A stretch of DNA of 64,000 bases, from positions 40,434 through 104,433 of the forward strand of contig CANFQA010000003.1 of assembly GCA_947449015.1 (NCBI GenBank), read 5' to 3'. Position 1 is the stretch's first letter. Every line of letters starts with the position of its first letter. The translations under genes and the position numbers were made by a program. This stretch comes from Microthrixaceae bacterium. Its GTDB lineage: Bacteria; Actinomycetota; Acidimicrobiia; Acidimicrobiales; Acidimicrobilacustridaceae. The notes beneath the pieces are model-generated. The model did no database searches and had not been told where the DNA came from. It saw only the letters and a list, made by a program, of their open reading frames with translations. Below are positions 43,215 through 51,389 of this stretch, piece by piece.

Positions 43215-43220
43215 TAGTTT
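43215..43220 (+). promoter_or_regulatory. -10 box for leaderless tyrosine phosphatase gene
   Basis: TAGTTT, 6 bases (TCCCCT), then GTG at 43227. No ribosome-binding site is seen. Confidence 0.55.
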
Positions 43221-43226
43221 TCCCCT

Positions 43227-43796
43227 GTGGAGAACCCCGGGTCCCCGACGGCCCTTGTGGTCTGTACCGCCAATATTTGCCGCTCACCGATGTTCGGCGC
43301 GCTGCTTGCACGTGACCTTGCCGCCGTTGGCTCACCGTTTCAGGTGTCCACAGCAGGCTTACTGGATTGGGATGAGCCTGCTGACCCCGATGCAGTGATT
43401 GCGATGATCGCCCACGGAGTCACACTCAGTGGGCACCGCAGTCGTCCGGTCGCTGATCTCGAACTCTCGTCATTCGATCTCATTCTCACCATGACCCGCG
43501 AGCACGTCCGGGAACTGGTGATTCGCGAACCGGACCTTTTGCCGGTCACCTTCACGGCAAAGTCATTTGCTCGGGCACTTGCGGCGCCCCGTGAGAACGC
43601 GCTGGTCGGGGACGTGGCCGATCGGGTGCGCTCCTTGTCAGCCGACCGTCCGCTTTCGGCGATGCTCGGAATGTCCCCTGATGACGATGTCGCCGACCCT
43701 TACCGGCTTGGGCAGGAGGCTTTCAACACAATCGCGGACGAACTCTCGGCACTCTCCCGGTTGATTTCCCTTGGGATGCGCGAACTCGTCGACTGA
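43227..43796 (+). CDS. Low-molecular-weight protein-tyrosine phosphatase (Wzb-like)
   Basis: 189 residues. ALVVCTANICRSPMFGALL is the P-loop C-x5-R-S (Cys13, Arg19), STAGLLDWDEPAD follows as in LMW-PTPs, and DDDVADPYRLGQEAF supplies the general-acid Asp in the DP loop. In exopolysaccharide systems this enzyme dephosphorylates the BY-kinase tyrosine tail. The only BY-kinase here is at 19727-21550. The protein is about 40 residues longer than E. coli Wzb, with an insertion before the DP loop. It is divergent from the LPYTG gene across 112 bases. Confidence 0.88.
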   Translation: MENPGSPTALVVCTANICRSPMFGALLARDLAAVGSPFQVSTAGLLDWDEPADPDAVIAMIAHGVTLSGHRSRPVADLELSSFDLILTMTREHVRELVIREPDLLPVTFTAKSFARALAAPRENALVGDVADRVRSLSADRPLSAMLGMSPDDDVADPYRLGQEAFNTIADELSALSRLISLGMRELVD

Positions 43797-43825
43797 AGTT
43801 CGGTTTTCACGGACAGTCGCGCTGC

Positions 43826-43831
43826 TACCGT
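43826..43831 (+). promoter_or_regulatory. -10 box for the fcl upstream ORF and fcl
   Basis: TACCGT, 7 bases (GCGGATT), then the ATG at 43839 of a 13-codon ORF. This geometry predicts a leaderless transcript. Confidence 0.5.
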
Positions 43832-43838
43832 GCGGATT

Positions 43839-43880
43839 ATGAGTGTGTTCGACTCGACCGGAGCGGCTTGGCAGTCATGA
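43839..43880 (+). CDS. Short upstream ORF (13 codons) coupled to fcl
   Basis: ATG to TGA encoding MSVFDSTGAAWQS. Its start lies 7 bases after a TACCGT box. Its stop TGA (43878-43880) overlaps the ATG of fcl (43877-43879) in the ATGA arrangement. fcl itself has only a distant GGAG. Ribosomes loading on the leaderless ATG could therefore deliver translation to fcl. Whether the peptide has a function of its own is unknown. Confidence 0.45.
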   Translation: MSVFDSTGAAWQS

Positions 43881-44812
43881 TCAAACTCCCGATTGATTCC
43901 CCAATCTTCGTGGCCGGCCACGCCGGCTTGGTCGGTTCAGCAGTGGTGCGCCGGTTGCAGGCCGAGGGGTTCACCAATCTGATCACGGCAACACGGCATG
44001 AACTCGATCTGCGTGATCAGGCTGCGGTGAATGCGTACTTTGACTCCCGCCGCCCGCGCTTTGTTTTCCTTGTCGCCGGCACGGTTGGCGGCATCATGGC
44101 CAACTCGACCCGGCCCGCCGAGTTCCTCTACGACAACATGATGATCCACGCCACTGTGGTCGAGGCAGCCCGCGCATCGGGAACAGAGAAGCTGCTCTAC
44201 CTCGGCAGTTCGTGCATTTATCCGCGCCTTGCAGATCAACCGATCACCGAGGACGCGTTATTGACCGGACCGTTGGAACCGACCAACGAGGCCTATGCCA
44301 TCGCCAAGATTGCCGGGATCAAACTCTGCGACGCGTATCGCACCCAGTACGGCTGCAACTTCATCTCGGCGATGCCCACCAATCTGTACGGACCGAATGA
44401 CAATTTCGACCTGACCTCAAGCCATGTGTTGCCAGCGCTTATGCGCAAGCTTCATGAGGCGAAACTTCGTGGTAATCGTCGGGTTGAAATCTGGGGTTCC
44501 GGCTTAGCGAAGCGAGAGTTCCTGCATGTCGACGACCTCGCTGAGGCTTGCGTGTTTCTTCTTCGCAACTATGACGAGGCAGGACCGATCAACGTAGGAA
44601 CTGGCCTGGATCAGTCCATTCGCGATCTTGCCGAACTGATGGCGGAGATTGTTCATCCCGGCGCCGAACTTGACTTCGACACCAGTAAGCCCGATGGCAT
44701 GCCGCGCAAGGTACTTGATGTCTCTCGGATCAATGCGATGGGATGGACAGCCTCGACGGCGCTACGCGAGGGCATCGCATCTACCTATGAATGGTTCCTC
44801 GCGAACCAGTAA
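43877..44812 (+). CDS. fcl: GDP-L-fucose synthase
   Basis: 311 residues from the ATG at 43877 (a TTG at 43868 is an alternative). SDR-extended fold: IFVAGHAGLVGSAVVRRL binds NADP, YLGSSCIYPRLADQPITEDA has the catalytic Ser and the typical SS-C-IYP sequence, and EAYAIAKIAGIKLCDAY has Tyr-x3-Lys. ISAMPTNLYGPNDNF and RREFLHVDDLAEA-like EFLHVDDLAEACVF complete the family pattern. It epimerises and reduces GDP-4-keto-6-deoxymannose to GDP-L-fucose in the cytosol, a donor for surface glycans. No GDP-mannose dehydratase (gmd) is in the window. Confidence 0.9.
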   Translation: MIKLPIDSPIFVAGHAGLVGSAVVRRLQAEGFTNLITATRHELDLRDQAAVNAYFDSRRPRFVFLVAGTVGGIMANSTRPAEFLYDNMMIHATVVEAARASGTEKLLYLGSSCIYPRLADQPITEDALLTGPLEPTNEAYAIAKIAGIKLCDAYRTQYGCNFISAMPTNLYGPNDNFDLTSSHVLPALMRKLHEAKLRGNRRVEIWGSGLAKREFLHVDDLAEACVFLLRNYDEAGPINVGTGLDQSIRDLAELMAEIVHPGAELDFDTSKPDGMPRKVLDVSRINAMGWTASTALREGIASTYEWFLANQ

Positions 44813-44857
44813 CTCTTCGGGAGCGTTGACCGTCGAACGCGACGACAGCTGCCTGGA

Positions 44858-45655
44858 TTAGATGTCGAACCTGGCAATGACCGGAGCGTGGTCGGACCAA
44901 CGTTCGGCGTAGGTCGCGGCGCGGTCGACAGTGCTCTCTGCGGCCAACGCGGCGAGTTTGGGTGAGGCGATGACATAGTCGATGCGCCATCCGGCATCGG
45001 TGTCGAACGCCTTGCCGCGATAGGACCACCAGGAATAGGGGCCGGCGACATCGCCGGCCATCGAGCGGCCGATATCGACCCAGCCGAGTTCTTCGAACCA
45101 ACGATCGAAATAGGCGCGCTCCTCAAGCAGGAAGCCTGCCTTTCCGATATTGCCCTTCCAGTTCTTGAGGTCCGCTTCGCGGTGGGCAACGTTGAGATCC
45201 CCGGTGAGCAGCACATGACGACGGCCTTTGCGCAGTTCGGTTAATCGCTCGGTGGCCGCATCGAACCAGGCCAACTTCTCGGTCATACGTTCCGGGCTGG
45301 TCTCGTCGCCGGTGTGTGCGTACGCCGAGATCACCGTGAGCGCTGACCCGTCAGCGAGCTTGAGGTCGACTTCGACCCAGCGACCGTTATCGGTGAATGA
45401 CCGATGGTGATCGCCGAACCGGGCGGCGCGATGCGGGGTTCGTGTGGCGACGGCGACTCCAGCCCGACCCTTGGCGAGGCTCTCGGCATGGGCGACGTGC
45501 CAACCCGGTCCGAGTAGGTCGGCCACCAGTTCGTCGGGGGCGCGTACCTCTTGCAAGGTGAGGATGTCTGGCTGACGCTCGTTGAGCCAGTCATGCATGC
45601 CTTTGCGCGTGGCGGCGCGCAGGCCGTTCACGTTGACTGATGCGACAGTGAGCAT
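44858..45655 (-). CDS. xthA: Exodeoxyribonuclease III (AP endonuclease)
   Basis: 265 residues of the exonuclease-endonuclease-phosphatase fold. SVNVNGLRAATRKGMHDWL carries the metal-binding Asn, ILTLQEVRAPDELV the metal-binding Glu, HVLLTGDLNVAHREADLKNW the D-x-N active site, and WRIDYVIASPKLA and SDHAPVIARFDI the catalytic Asp-His. It cleaves DNA 5' to abasic sites in base-excision repair. GGAGG lies 8 bases before the ATG. Three bases separate it from the DUF2237 gene upstream, so the two are cotranscribed. Confidence 0.93.
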   Translation of the reverse strand: MLTVASVNVNGLRAATRKGMHDWLNERQPDILTLQEVRAPDELVADLLGPGWHVAHAESLAKGRAGVAVATRTPHRAARFGDHHRSFTDNGRWVEVDLKLADGSALTVISAYAHTGDETSPERMTEKLAWFDAATERLTELRKGRRHVLLTGDLNVAHREADLKNWKGNIGKAGFLLEERAYFDRWFEELGWVDIGRSMAGDVAGPYSWWSYRGKAFDTDAGWRIDYVIASPKLAALAAESTVDRAATYAERWSDHAPVIARFDI

Positions 45656-45658
45656 TGG

Positions 45659-46051
45659 TCAGTCCTCCAGTCCGCTGAGATCGCTGGGCACATCGACGGC
45701 GAGTGCCTGAAGCGCTTCGAGCGGCACGACTTCGAGCGTGCGTTCATTGGTGCTGGCAAGTACCACTGGGGCAGCAGCGCCGTCGCGCCAGGCTCGCAGC
45801 CAGTTGACCGCGGTGACACACCAGCGATCGCCGGGAACAAGCCCTGGGAATCGGTACTCGGGCATCGGGGTGGAAAGGTCGTTGCCGATGCTGCGCTGGT
45901 GGTCGAGGAACTCGGCGCTCACGACCGCGCAGATGGTGTGGCGGCCAACATCGTCAGGACCAGTGCTGCAGCAACCGTCGCGGAAGAAGCCGGTCATCGG
46001 GTCGGTGCCACAAGGTTCGAGGGGACCGCCGAGGACATTGCGTTCGTTCAT
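45659..46051 (-). CDS. DUF2237-family protein
   Basis: 130 residues. RNVLGGPLEPCGTDPMTGFF, FFRDGCCSTGPDDVGRHTIC and VPGDRWCVTAVNWLRAWRDG are the hallmarks of DUF2237, with conserved Cys at 14, 27, 28, 41 and 78 that could bind metal. The ATG at 46051 begins exactly at the family start; the much longer open frame upstream runs antisense through the BVMO gene. GATACT lies 6 bases before the ATG, a weaker leaderless promoter candidate. The function is unknown to me. It is joined to xthA downstream. Confidence 0.86.
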   Translation of the reverse strand: MNERNVLGGPLEPCGTDPMTGFFRDGCCSTGPDDVGRHTICAVVSAEFLDHQRSIGNDLSTPMPEYRFPGLVPGDRWCVTAVNWLRAWRDGAAAPVVLASTNERTLEVVPLEALQALAVDVPSDLSGLED

Positions 46052-46120
46052 GGTCCCAGTATCGCCCGCGGGCGCCGTTGCCGGAGCACCCTGGCTCGGA
46101 TCTGGGATAAGACTCAGGTC

Positions 46121-48067
46121 ATGTCTGCCGCTCGGAATCCTCATGCTGGTGCGCCCTTCACTGATGATGACGCCACCATTGCCGCCGCACTCGAGCAGGT
46201 CAGCGTTCCTGCGCTGCTCTGCTCGATGGTGCATCTCACTGGAGATCCATCGTGGATTCGTGGTGATCTCCGCCCTCAGTACGCGATGCTGAACGACTTT
46301 CAGAGCTCCATGCCCATCGAGATGCAGACTGAGGCTCGCCGTCGGGCGCTCGCTGCGATCATTGAGTACCGAGACGGAGGCTGCGTGCTTCCAGACGCTC
46401 CGGGCCCTGAGTTGATTCACGAGATGATGTCGTTTCTCGCCGTCGCCCCGGTTGATGACGCGGTGGTGCCCATGTTCACCGAGGACCTGCATCTCGACGG
46501 CGCCGATAGTCGGGCCATTGCGTGGGGAAATGAAATCTCCGCAGCCTCGCTCGCTGATTCGCATGTAGTGGTGATCGGCTGTGGCGAGTCCGGTTTGCTT
46601 ACCGGCATTCGCCTCGCGCAGGCCGGGCTTCCCTACACAATCATCGAGAAGACCGATGGGCCCGGCGGAACCTGGCGAGACAACCGATATCCGGGAGCAC
46701 GGGTCGATGTTGGCAGCCACTTCTATTGCTATTCGTTCGAACCATCTGAGCACTGGAGTGAGTACTTCGTTCGTCAACCCGAGCTACGCGCCTATTTCGA
46801 ACGAGTACTTGAGAAGTATCAGGTTGGAGCCAATTGCCGATTCAATACTGAGGTCGTCGCTGCCACATGGGAGGAATCTTCAGGTCGGTGGCGAGTTGAG
46901 GTGCGCAGCGCTGATGGTTCCACTGACGTCATCGACGCCCGCGTAGTTATTAGCGCCACAGGTGCACTGAACGCCCCGAAGCTTCCCGACATCGACGGAA
47001 TGGACACCTTTGCCGGCCCGTCGTTTCACTCGGCGCGATGGGATGAGTCGGTGGAGCTGACGGGGAAGCGGGTGGCGCAGATCGGTGCTGGCGCCAGCGG
47101 ATTCCAGTTAGCACCTGCGATCGCTGATGAGGTTGACCATCTCACAATCTTCCAGCGCACCCCGCAGTGGATGTTCCCCAACATGAACTATCACCGTGCC
47201 GTTCCCGAGGGCGACGCATGGGCGATGCGGCATCTGCCGTTCTACACACGCTGGTTCAGATTCTTGATGTTCTATCCGGCTGCTGGTCTGAGCATCGAGA
47301 ACTCGCGGGTTGATCCCAACTATGACGACAGCGACGGCATGGCTATCAGTGAGATGAATAGTTTCACCCGTGAGTGGTTCGGCGGTTGGATCACCTCACA
47401 GCTTGAGGATCGTCCTGATCTGCTCGAGCTTTCGATGCCCCAGTATCCGCCGACCGCCAAGCGCACCCTGCAGGACAACGGTTCCTGGTTGACCTGTCTG
47501 AAGAAGCCGAATGTCGAACTCATCCGCACCAGCATTGAACGCATCGTGCCTGAGGGAGTCGTCACCTCCGACGGCGTGCTGCATGAGGTTGATGTCATCT
47601 GTTATGCCACGGGATTCCGGCATAACGATTTCCTTTGGCCTATGACCATCACCGGCCGCAATGGCGTTGGTCTGCGCGAGCAATGGGGAGAAGAGCCTGA
47701 GGCGTTCCTGGGCATCGCCGTGCCGAGCTTTCCGAATCTGTTTTGTGTCTATGGGCCCGGAACCAACCTGGCGCACGGTGCCAGCCTGATCTTTCAATCG
47801 GAATGTCAGGTGAACTACATCATGAGCGCGATTCACGAACTTCTCGCCGGCGGTCATCGAGCGATGGAGCCCACCGGCGCTGCGTTTGAGCGCTACACGA
47901 GCCGGTACCGCTCTGAGATCGCGCAGATGGTCTGGGCGCACTGGTCAGTGAAGCATTCGCATTTCAAAAACAGCGAAGGTCGGATCTTCACGATCTCGCC
48001 GTGGCCCATCCCGACCTACTGGAACTGGACCAAGGCTGTTGATCCGGCCGATTACGAGTTCACCTGA
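46121..48067 (+). CDS. Flavin-dependent Baeyer-Villiger monooxygenase (HAPMO-like)
   Basis: 648 residues. The ATG at 46121 is used because the frame upstream overlaps the divergent DUF2237 gene. A helical N-terminal extension of about 145 residues, as in 4-hydroxyacetophenone monooxygenase, is followed by the FAD fold VVVIGCGESGLLTGIRLAQA, then GGTWRDNRYPGARVDVGSHF. The BVMO fingerprint F-x-G-x3-H-x3-W appears as FAGPSFHSARWDE, and the NADPH fold as VAQIGAGASGFQLAPAIA. It inserts oxygen next to a ketone using NADPH and O2. The substrate is unknown. It is coupled to the DUF1214 gene (TGATG). Confidence 0.9.
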   Translation: MSAARNPHAGAPFTDDDATIAAALEQVSVPALLCSMVHLTGDPSWIRGDLRPQYAMLNDFQSSMPIEMQTEARRRALAAIIEYRDGGCVLPDAPGPELIHEMMSFLAVAPVDDAVVPMFTEDLHLDGADSRAIAWGNEISAASLADSHVVVIGCGESGLLTGIRLAQAGLPYTIIEKTDGPGGTWRDNRYPGARVDVGSHFYCYSFEPSEHWSEYFVRQPELRAYFERVLEKYQVGANCRFNTEVVAATWEESSGRWRVEVRSADGSTDVIDARVVISATGALNAPKLPDIDGMDTFAGPSFHSARWDESVELTGKRVAQIGAGASGFQLAPAIADEVDHLTIFQRTPQWMFPNMNYHRAVPEGDAWAMRHLPFYTRWFRFLMFYPAAGLSIENSRVDPNYDDSDGMAISEMNSFTREWFGGWITSQLEDRPDLLELSMPQYPPTAKRTLQDNGSWLTCLKKPNVELIRTSIERIVPEGVVTSDGVLHEVDVICYATGFRHNDFLWPMTITGRNGVGLREQWGEEPEAFLGIAVPSFPNLFCVYGPGTNLAHGASLIFQSECQVNYIMSAIHELLAGGHRAMEPTGAAFERYTSRYRSEIAQMVWAHWSVKHSHFKNSEGRIFTISPWPIPTYWNWTKAVDPADYEFT

Positions 48068-49299
48068 TGACTTCTGGCGTGGCTGACGAGGCCGGCTCGG
48101 GTGAACCGATCGAACTGCAGGCATGGCGCGACCTCTGTCGTCGGCTCGAAGCAGTGGGCGAACAACTGCTGTCGGCGCCGTACCCAGTTGAGGAGGCAGA
48201 CCGAGTTGAGGGGTTCGCCCATCTGGCAGATCAGGTCCTGTGCTGGCTGGGGTGGTCGCTCGAACATTCCGATCCGGCGCAGCCGTTCTTCATGCGCCAA
48301 AACGATCTGGTGACCCAATGGGGTGGGCCGAATGCCGACAACGTGTACCGCCACGCCCGGATCGATCCGCAACGTCGCTATCGGATCCGCGGGCGGATGC
48401 ATTCGGCCGAGGATTTCATCCTCGCTCTTCGGGCCGGATTTATGCATCAACAGCGCTGGGGCACGCTGGCGCAGTACACGGCATCGGATCTCGGCATCAG
48501 TGTCGGCGATGCGTTCGAACTCGAACTGGGTGGGCTCTCCGAAACGGGCGACGTGACGATTGATGCTGATGGTGTGATCCATCTACCTCTGCCGGAGGGC
48601 GCGGTCATGGCGTCGATCCGCGAGTACTACATCGACTGGACCGCTGATGAACCGGCGACGTTCACCATCGAATGTCTCGACACTTCGGGTGATGCGCCGC
48701 GAGTGACAGCGACGCAACTCGCAGGCCGGTTTGATGAAGCGGCCGCTGGCGTGGAGCATTCGATGCGGTACTGGAACCAGTACATGATTGATGAGCGAGC
48801 AGCGCGCGTGGACAACACGTTTGCTGGTTCCCTCAAACTGGAAAAAGGGCTGGCGGCAGCCCGCTACGCGTTTTGCTTCTGGAACCTTGCTGACGATGAA
48901 GCCCTGGTGATCGACACCGACCTGCCCCGCTCCCGCTACTGGAGTTTTCAGCTCTACGTCCCGGGATGGTTCGAAACCGTTGATCCAGTCACTCGCCTGA
49001 CCAGTCGGAACCACACTCAGGCTGAGGTGCTCGATGGGAATCGGATTCAGATGGTCGTGTCCTCAGCTGATCCCGGTGTCCACAATTGGCTTGACACAGG
49101 TGGGCGGCAACAGGGGTTGTGCACGCTGCGTTGGTTTTGGCCCGAGGGAGACCAGGAGCCGACACCCACGGCCAGAGTGGTCGCAGTACGTGAGCTGCGC
49201 AGTGCACTCGACCCTGCGTCAATGGTGACAACACCGGCCCAGCGCCATGCCGAACTGGCCACGCGGCGATCACATCTGGCCTGGCGATTCCGGGTGTAG
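48067..49299 (+). CDS. DUF1214-domain protein
   Basis: 410 residues. NADNVYRHARIDPQRRYRIR in the first third and the C-terminal blocks SRYWSFQLYVPGWFETVDPV, DPGVHNWLDTGGRQQGLCTL and RWFWPEG are those of DUF1214 proteins. No signal peptide is present. The biochemical role of the family is not established to my knowledge. Its start overlaps the BVMO stop by one base (TGATG), so the two are probably made in fixed ratio and act on one substrate. Its TAG stop directly abuts the stop of the convergent SDR gene. Confidence 0.82.
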   Translation: MTSGVADEAGSGEPIELQAWRDLCRRLEAVGEQLLSAPYPVEEADRVEGFAHLADQVLCWLGWSLEHSDPAQPFFMRQNDLVTQWGGPNADNVYRHARIDPQRRYRIRGRMHSAEDFILALRAGFMHQQRWGTLAQYTASDLGISVGDAFELELGGLSETGDVTIDADGVIHLPLPEGAVMASIREYYIDWTADEPATFTIECLDTSGDAPRVTATQLAGRFDEAAAGVEHSMRYWNQYMIDERAARVDNTFAGSLKLEKGLAAARYAFCFWNLADDEALVIDTDLPRSRYWSFQLYVPGWFETVDPVTRLTSRNHTQAEVLDGNRIQMVVSSADPGVHNWLDTGGRQQGLCTLRWFWPEGDQEPTPTARVVAVRELRSALDPASMVTTPAQRHAELATRRSHLAWRFRV

Positions 49300-50088
49300 T
49301 CAGGCCCGAAGAATCCCGCCGCCATCAGCGGCGATTGTCTGACCAGTGATGTAGCTGCTTGCGTCCGACAGCAGGAACGCAATCAGCGGCGCGATGTCAT
49401 GTTCAGCATCGCCGTCACGTCCGATGGGGTTGTTCGCATACATCGCCCGAAAGGCCTCAGCTCGCGCCGGATCGCCATCATCGTCGGCGGGTGCGCGATG
49501 CCCAGCCGATGCCGGAAGTACACAGTTGACCGTGATGCCGTGGCGACCCCATTCGGAAGCCGCCGTGCGGGTGAGCGAACGGATTGCCTCCTTCGAGGCG
49601 CCATAGGGGCCATAGCCCGCGGCGCCGGTGAGGCCGAGCGCGGAACCCATGGTCACGATGCGACCTCGACCGGCGACGCGCATCTGAGGGACTACTGCCT
49701 GCATGTACCAAAGTGCAGCTGCCGGCCCAGTGGACATGAGCAGTTCGAGATCAGTTGGTGTGACCTCGAGCAGTTCGGTGACCGGCCGGAACGATTGTGC
49801 GTTGAGCACAAGACCATCGATGCGACCAAACTCGTTCATTGCTCGAGCTGCAAGGTCGAATGCGCCAGTTCGCTCCGCGACATCGACGCAGGCTGTGAGC
49901 ACTCGCGTTGTGCTGGAACGCAGCTGCTTGGCGATCTGTTCGAGTGGCTCGGCCCTGCGAGCGGTGAGCACAAGATGAGCGCCGCGCCCTGCGAGGTGTC
50001 GAGCGACGCCGGCACCGATGCCCCGGGAGGCACCGGTGATGATGATCACTCGGCCCTCGAGATCGGTGGGGTTAGGGGCGGGGTGCAC
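49300..50088 (-). CDS. Short-chain dehydrogenase/reductase
   Basis: 262 residues, classical SDR. VIIITGASRGIGAGVARHL binds NAD(P), GLVLNAQSFRPV is the N-A-G-like strand (N-A-Q), IVTMGSALGLTG gives the catalytic Ser, and YGPYGASKEAIR gives Tyr-x3-Lys. ITGQTIAADGGGIL is the usual C-terminal end. It is a cytosolic alcohol or ketone oxidoreductase of unknown substrate. GTG start with TACGCT 6 bases upstream: leaderless. Only 23 bases separate it from the divergent sulfotransferase start. Confidence 0.9.
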   Translation of the reverse strand: MHPAPNPTDLEGRVIIITGASRGIGAGVARHLAGRGAHLVLTARRAEPLEQIAKQLRSSTTRVLTACVDVAERTGAFDLAARAMNEFGRIDGLVLNAQSFRPVTELLEVTPTDLELLMSTGPAAALWYMQAVVPQMRVAGRGRIVTMGSALGLTGAAGYGPYGASKEAIRSLTRTAASEWGRHGITVNCVLPASAGHRAPADDDGDPARAEAFRAMYANNPIGRDGDAEHDIAPLIAFLLSDASSYITGQTIAADGGGILRA

Positions 50089-50094
50089 GCCGAG

Positions 50095-50100
50095 AGCGTA
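50095..50100 (-). promoter_or_regulatory. -10 box for leaderless SDR gene (shares bases with the divergent promoter)
   Basis: Reading right to left: TACGCT, 6 bases (CTCGGC), then GTG at 50088. Bases 50099-50100 (TA) also belong to the -10 box of the opposite gene. Confidence 0.55.
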
Positions 50101-50104
50101 GTTT
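50099..50104 (+). promoter_or_regulatory. -10 box for leaderless sulfotransferase gene
   Basis: TAGTTT, 7 bases (CGGTCCC), then GTG at 50112. It overlaps the minus-strand box by two bases, so both promoters cannot be occupied by polymerase at once. Confidence 0.55.
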
Positions 50105-50111
50105 CGGTCCC

Positions 50112-51389
50112 GTGACGACCGATCCAGTACGCACCGATACGCCGGGTTGGGTCACCGCCGTCAATGAGGGAGCCGTGGTTCCCATCGCGCTTGAGGCGGA
50201 ACGACCGTTCGCCGTGCAGGGACTACTTGATGCCGCGCTGGCCCGGCGGGGCATAGCCGCCGGTGATGCGGGCGCATTCTGTGCCCCCGGTCCGGGCACT
50301 GGAGATGACTTCCTCGAACCGTTCGAACTGTTGCTTGACTCTCTTGAGCGTGATGCGGCGCTCACAACCCTGGGGCGTTGGATCACTCATCGTTTTCTGG
50401 ATCGACTGCTTGATGTGCGGTTACAGATCGCGGCGTACGTCCGCGAGGACCCCGAAGTACGCGATGAGCAGATTGGTGAACCGATCGTTGTGATTGGCGC
50501 GCCGCGAACCGGTACAACCGCGTTGCACGCGTTACTTGCCGCTGATCATCGTCATCGAGTGCCCCTCGGTTGGGAGCTGCTTCGACCTGTGCCTCCGCCT
50601 CAGCGTGGTGAGCAAGATGGTCGAGTCGAACTTGCTGATGTTGAGTTGCGCCTCCCTCAGACCGTTTCGGGTGGCCTTGAATCCATCCATGCCTACAGCG
50701 GACGCATGCACAAGGAATGTCTCTCGGCAATGTCGTTCACCTTCCGCAGTGAGGAATTTGTGAGTCGCTACGCGACAACTCGGTATATCGAGTGGCTTGG
50801 TTCTTGCGATATGACGCCGGCCTATGAGATGCATCGACTCGTTCTGCAGATCCTGCAGCGACGCCAACCCACGGCTCGCTGGGTACTCAAATCGCCGGTG
50901 CATCTGCATAATCTCGATCCGTTGTTGGCGACCTATCCCGACGCCCGGCTGATCGTCACCCATCGTGATCCGCTGGCGATTCTGGGATCGGTCACAAACC
51001 TCATCGCCACGCTTCGTGGTGCTCACAGCGACCATGTTTCGGTCTCCGACATCGCTCGCTATCACGCCAATCTCTACCATTCGGATCTTGAGGGTCTGCG
51101 GGTGCGCACAGCGCGGGGATTCCCCGCGGATGTGTCGGTCGCGCATGCATCATTCGATGATCTGCGCTCTGATCCACTCGAAGTGGTTGCAAAGGTGTAT
51201 GCCGATCTGCATATCGCACTGCCCGACGAGGTGCGCGCAGCGGTGGCGGTCACCAGTGAGAATCGCGCCGCGGAATCAGTTGGTGCTCATGCATGGAGTT
51301 TTGAGTCGTTGGGACTTGATCAGCGCCAGCAGCGAGATCGCTTTGCGGCCTACTGCGAAACGTTTTCGGTTGCGGAGGAGATTCGATGA
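50112..51389 (+). CDS. Sulfotransferase-family protein
   Basis: 425 residues. IVVIGAPRTGTTALHALLAA is the 5'-phosphosulfate-binding loop of PAPS-dependent sulfotransferases. RWVLKSPVHLHNLDPLLATY and LIVTHRDPLAILGSVTNLIA (Arg and Ser of the 3'-phosphate site) follow. Many actinobacterial proteins of this type with a long N-terminal helical region are annotated only as the sulfotransferase family; the acceptor is unknown, and lipids or sterols are possible. Leaderless GTG start. Its stop overlaps the next gene by ATGA. Confidence 0.85.
   Translation: MTTDPVRTDTPGWVTAVNEGAVVPIALEAERPFAVQGLLDAALARRGIAAGDAGAFCAPGPGTGDDFLEPFELLLDSLERDAALTTLGRWITHRFLDRLLDVRLQIAAYVREDPEVRDEQIGEPIVVIGAPRTGTTALHALLAADHRHRVPLGWELLRPVPPPQRGEQDGRVELADVELRLPQTVSGGLESIHAYSGRMHKECLSAMSFTFRSEEFVSRYATTRYIEWLGSCDMTPAYEMHRLVLQILQRRQPTARWVLKSPVHLHNLDPLLATYPDARLIVTHRDPLAILGSVTNLIATLRGAHSDHVSVSDIARYHANLYHSDLEGLRVRTARGFPADVSVAHASFDDLRSDPLEVVAKVYADLHIALPDEVRAAVAVTSENRAAESVGAHAWSFESLGLDQRQQRDRFAAYCETFSVAEEIR

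Noticed and set aside
46052..46777. A 242-residue N-terminal extension of the DUF2237 gene
   Set aside because: It runs antisense through the BVMO gene. DUF2237 begins exactly at the ATG at 46051.
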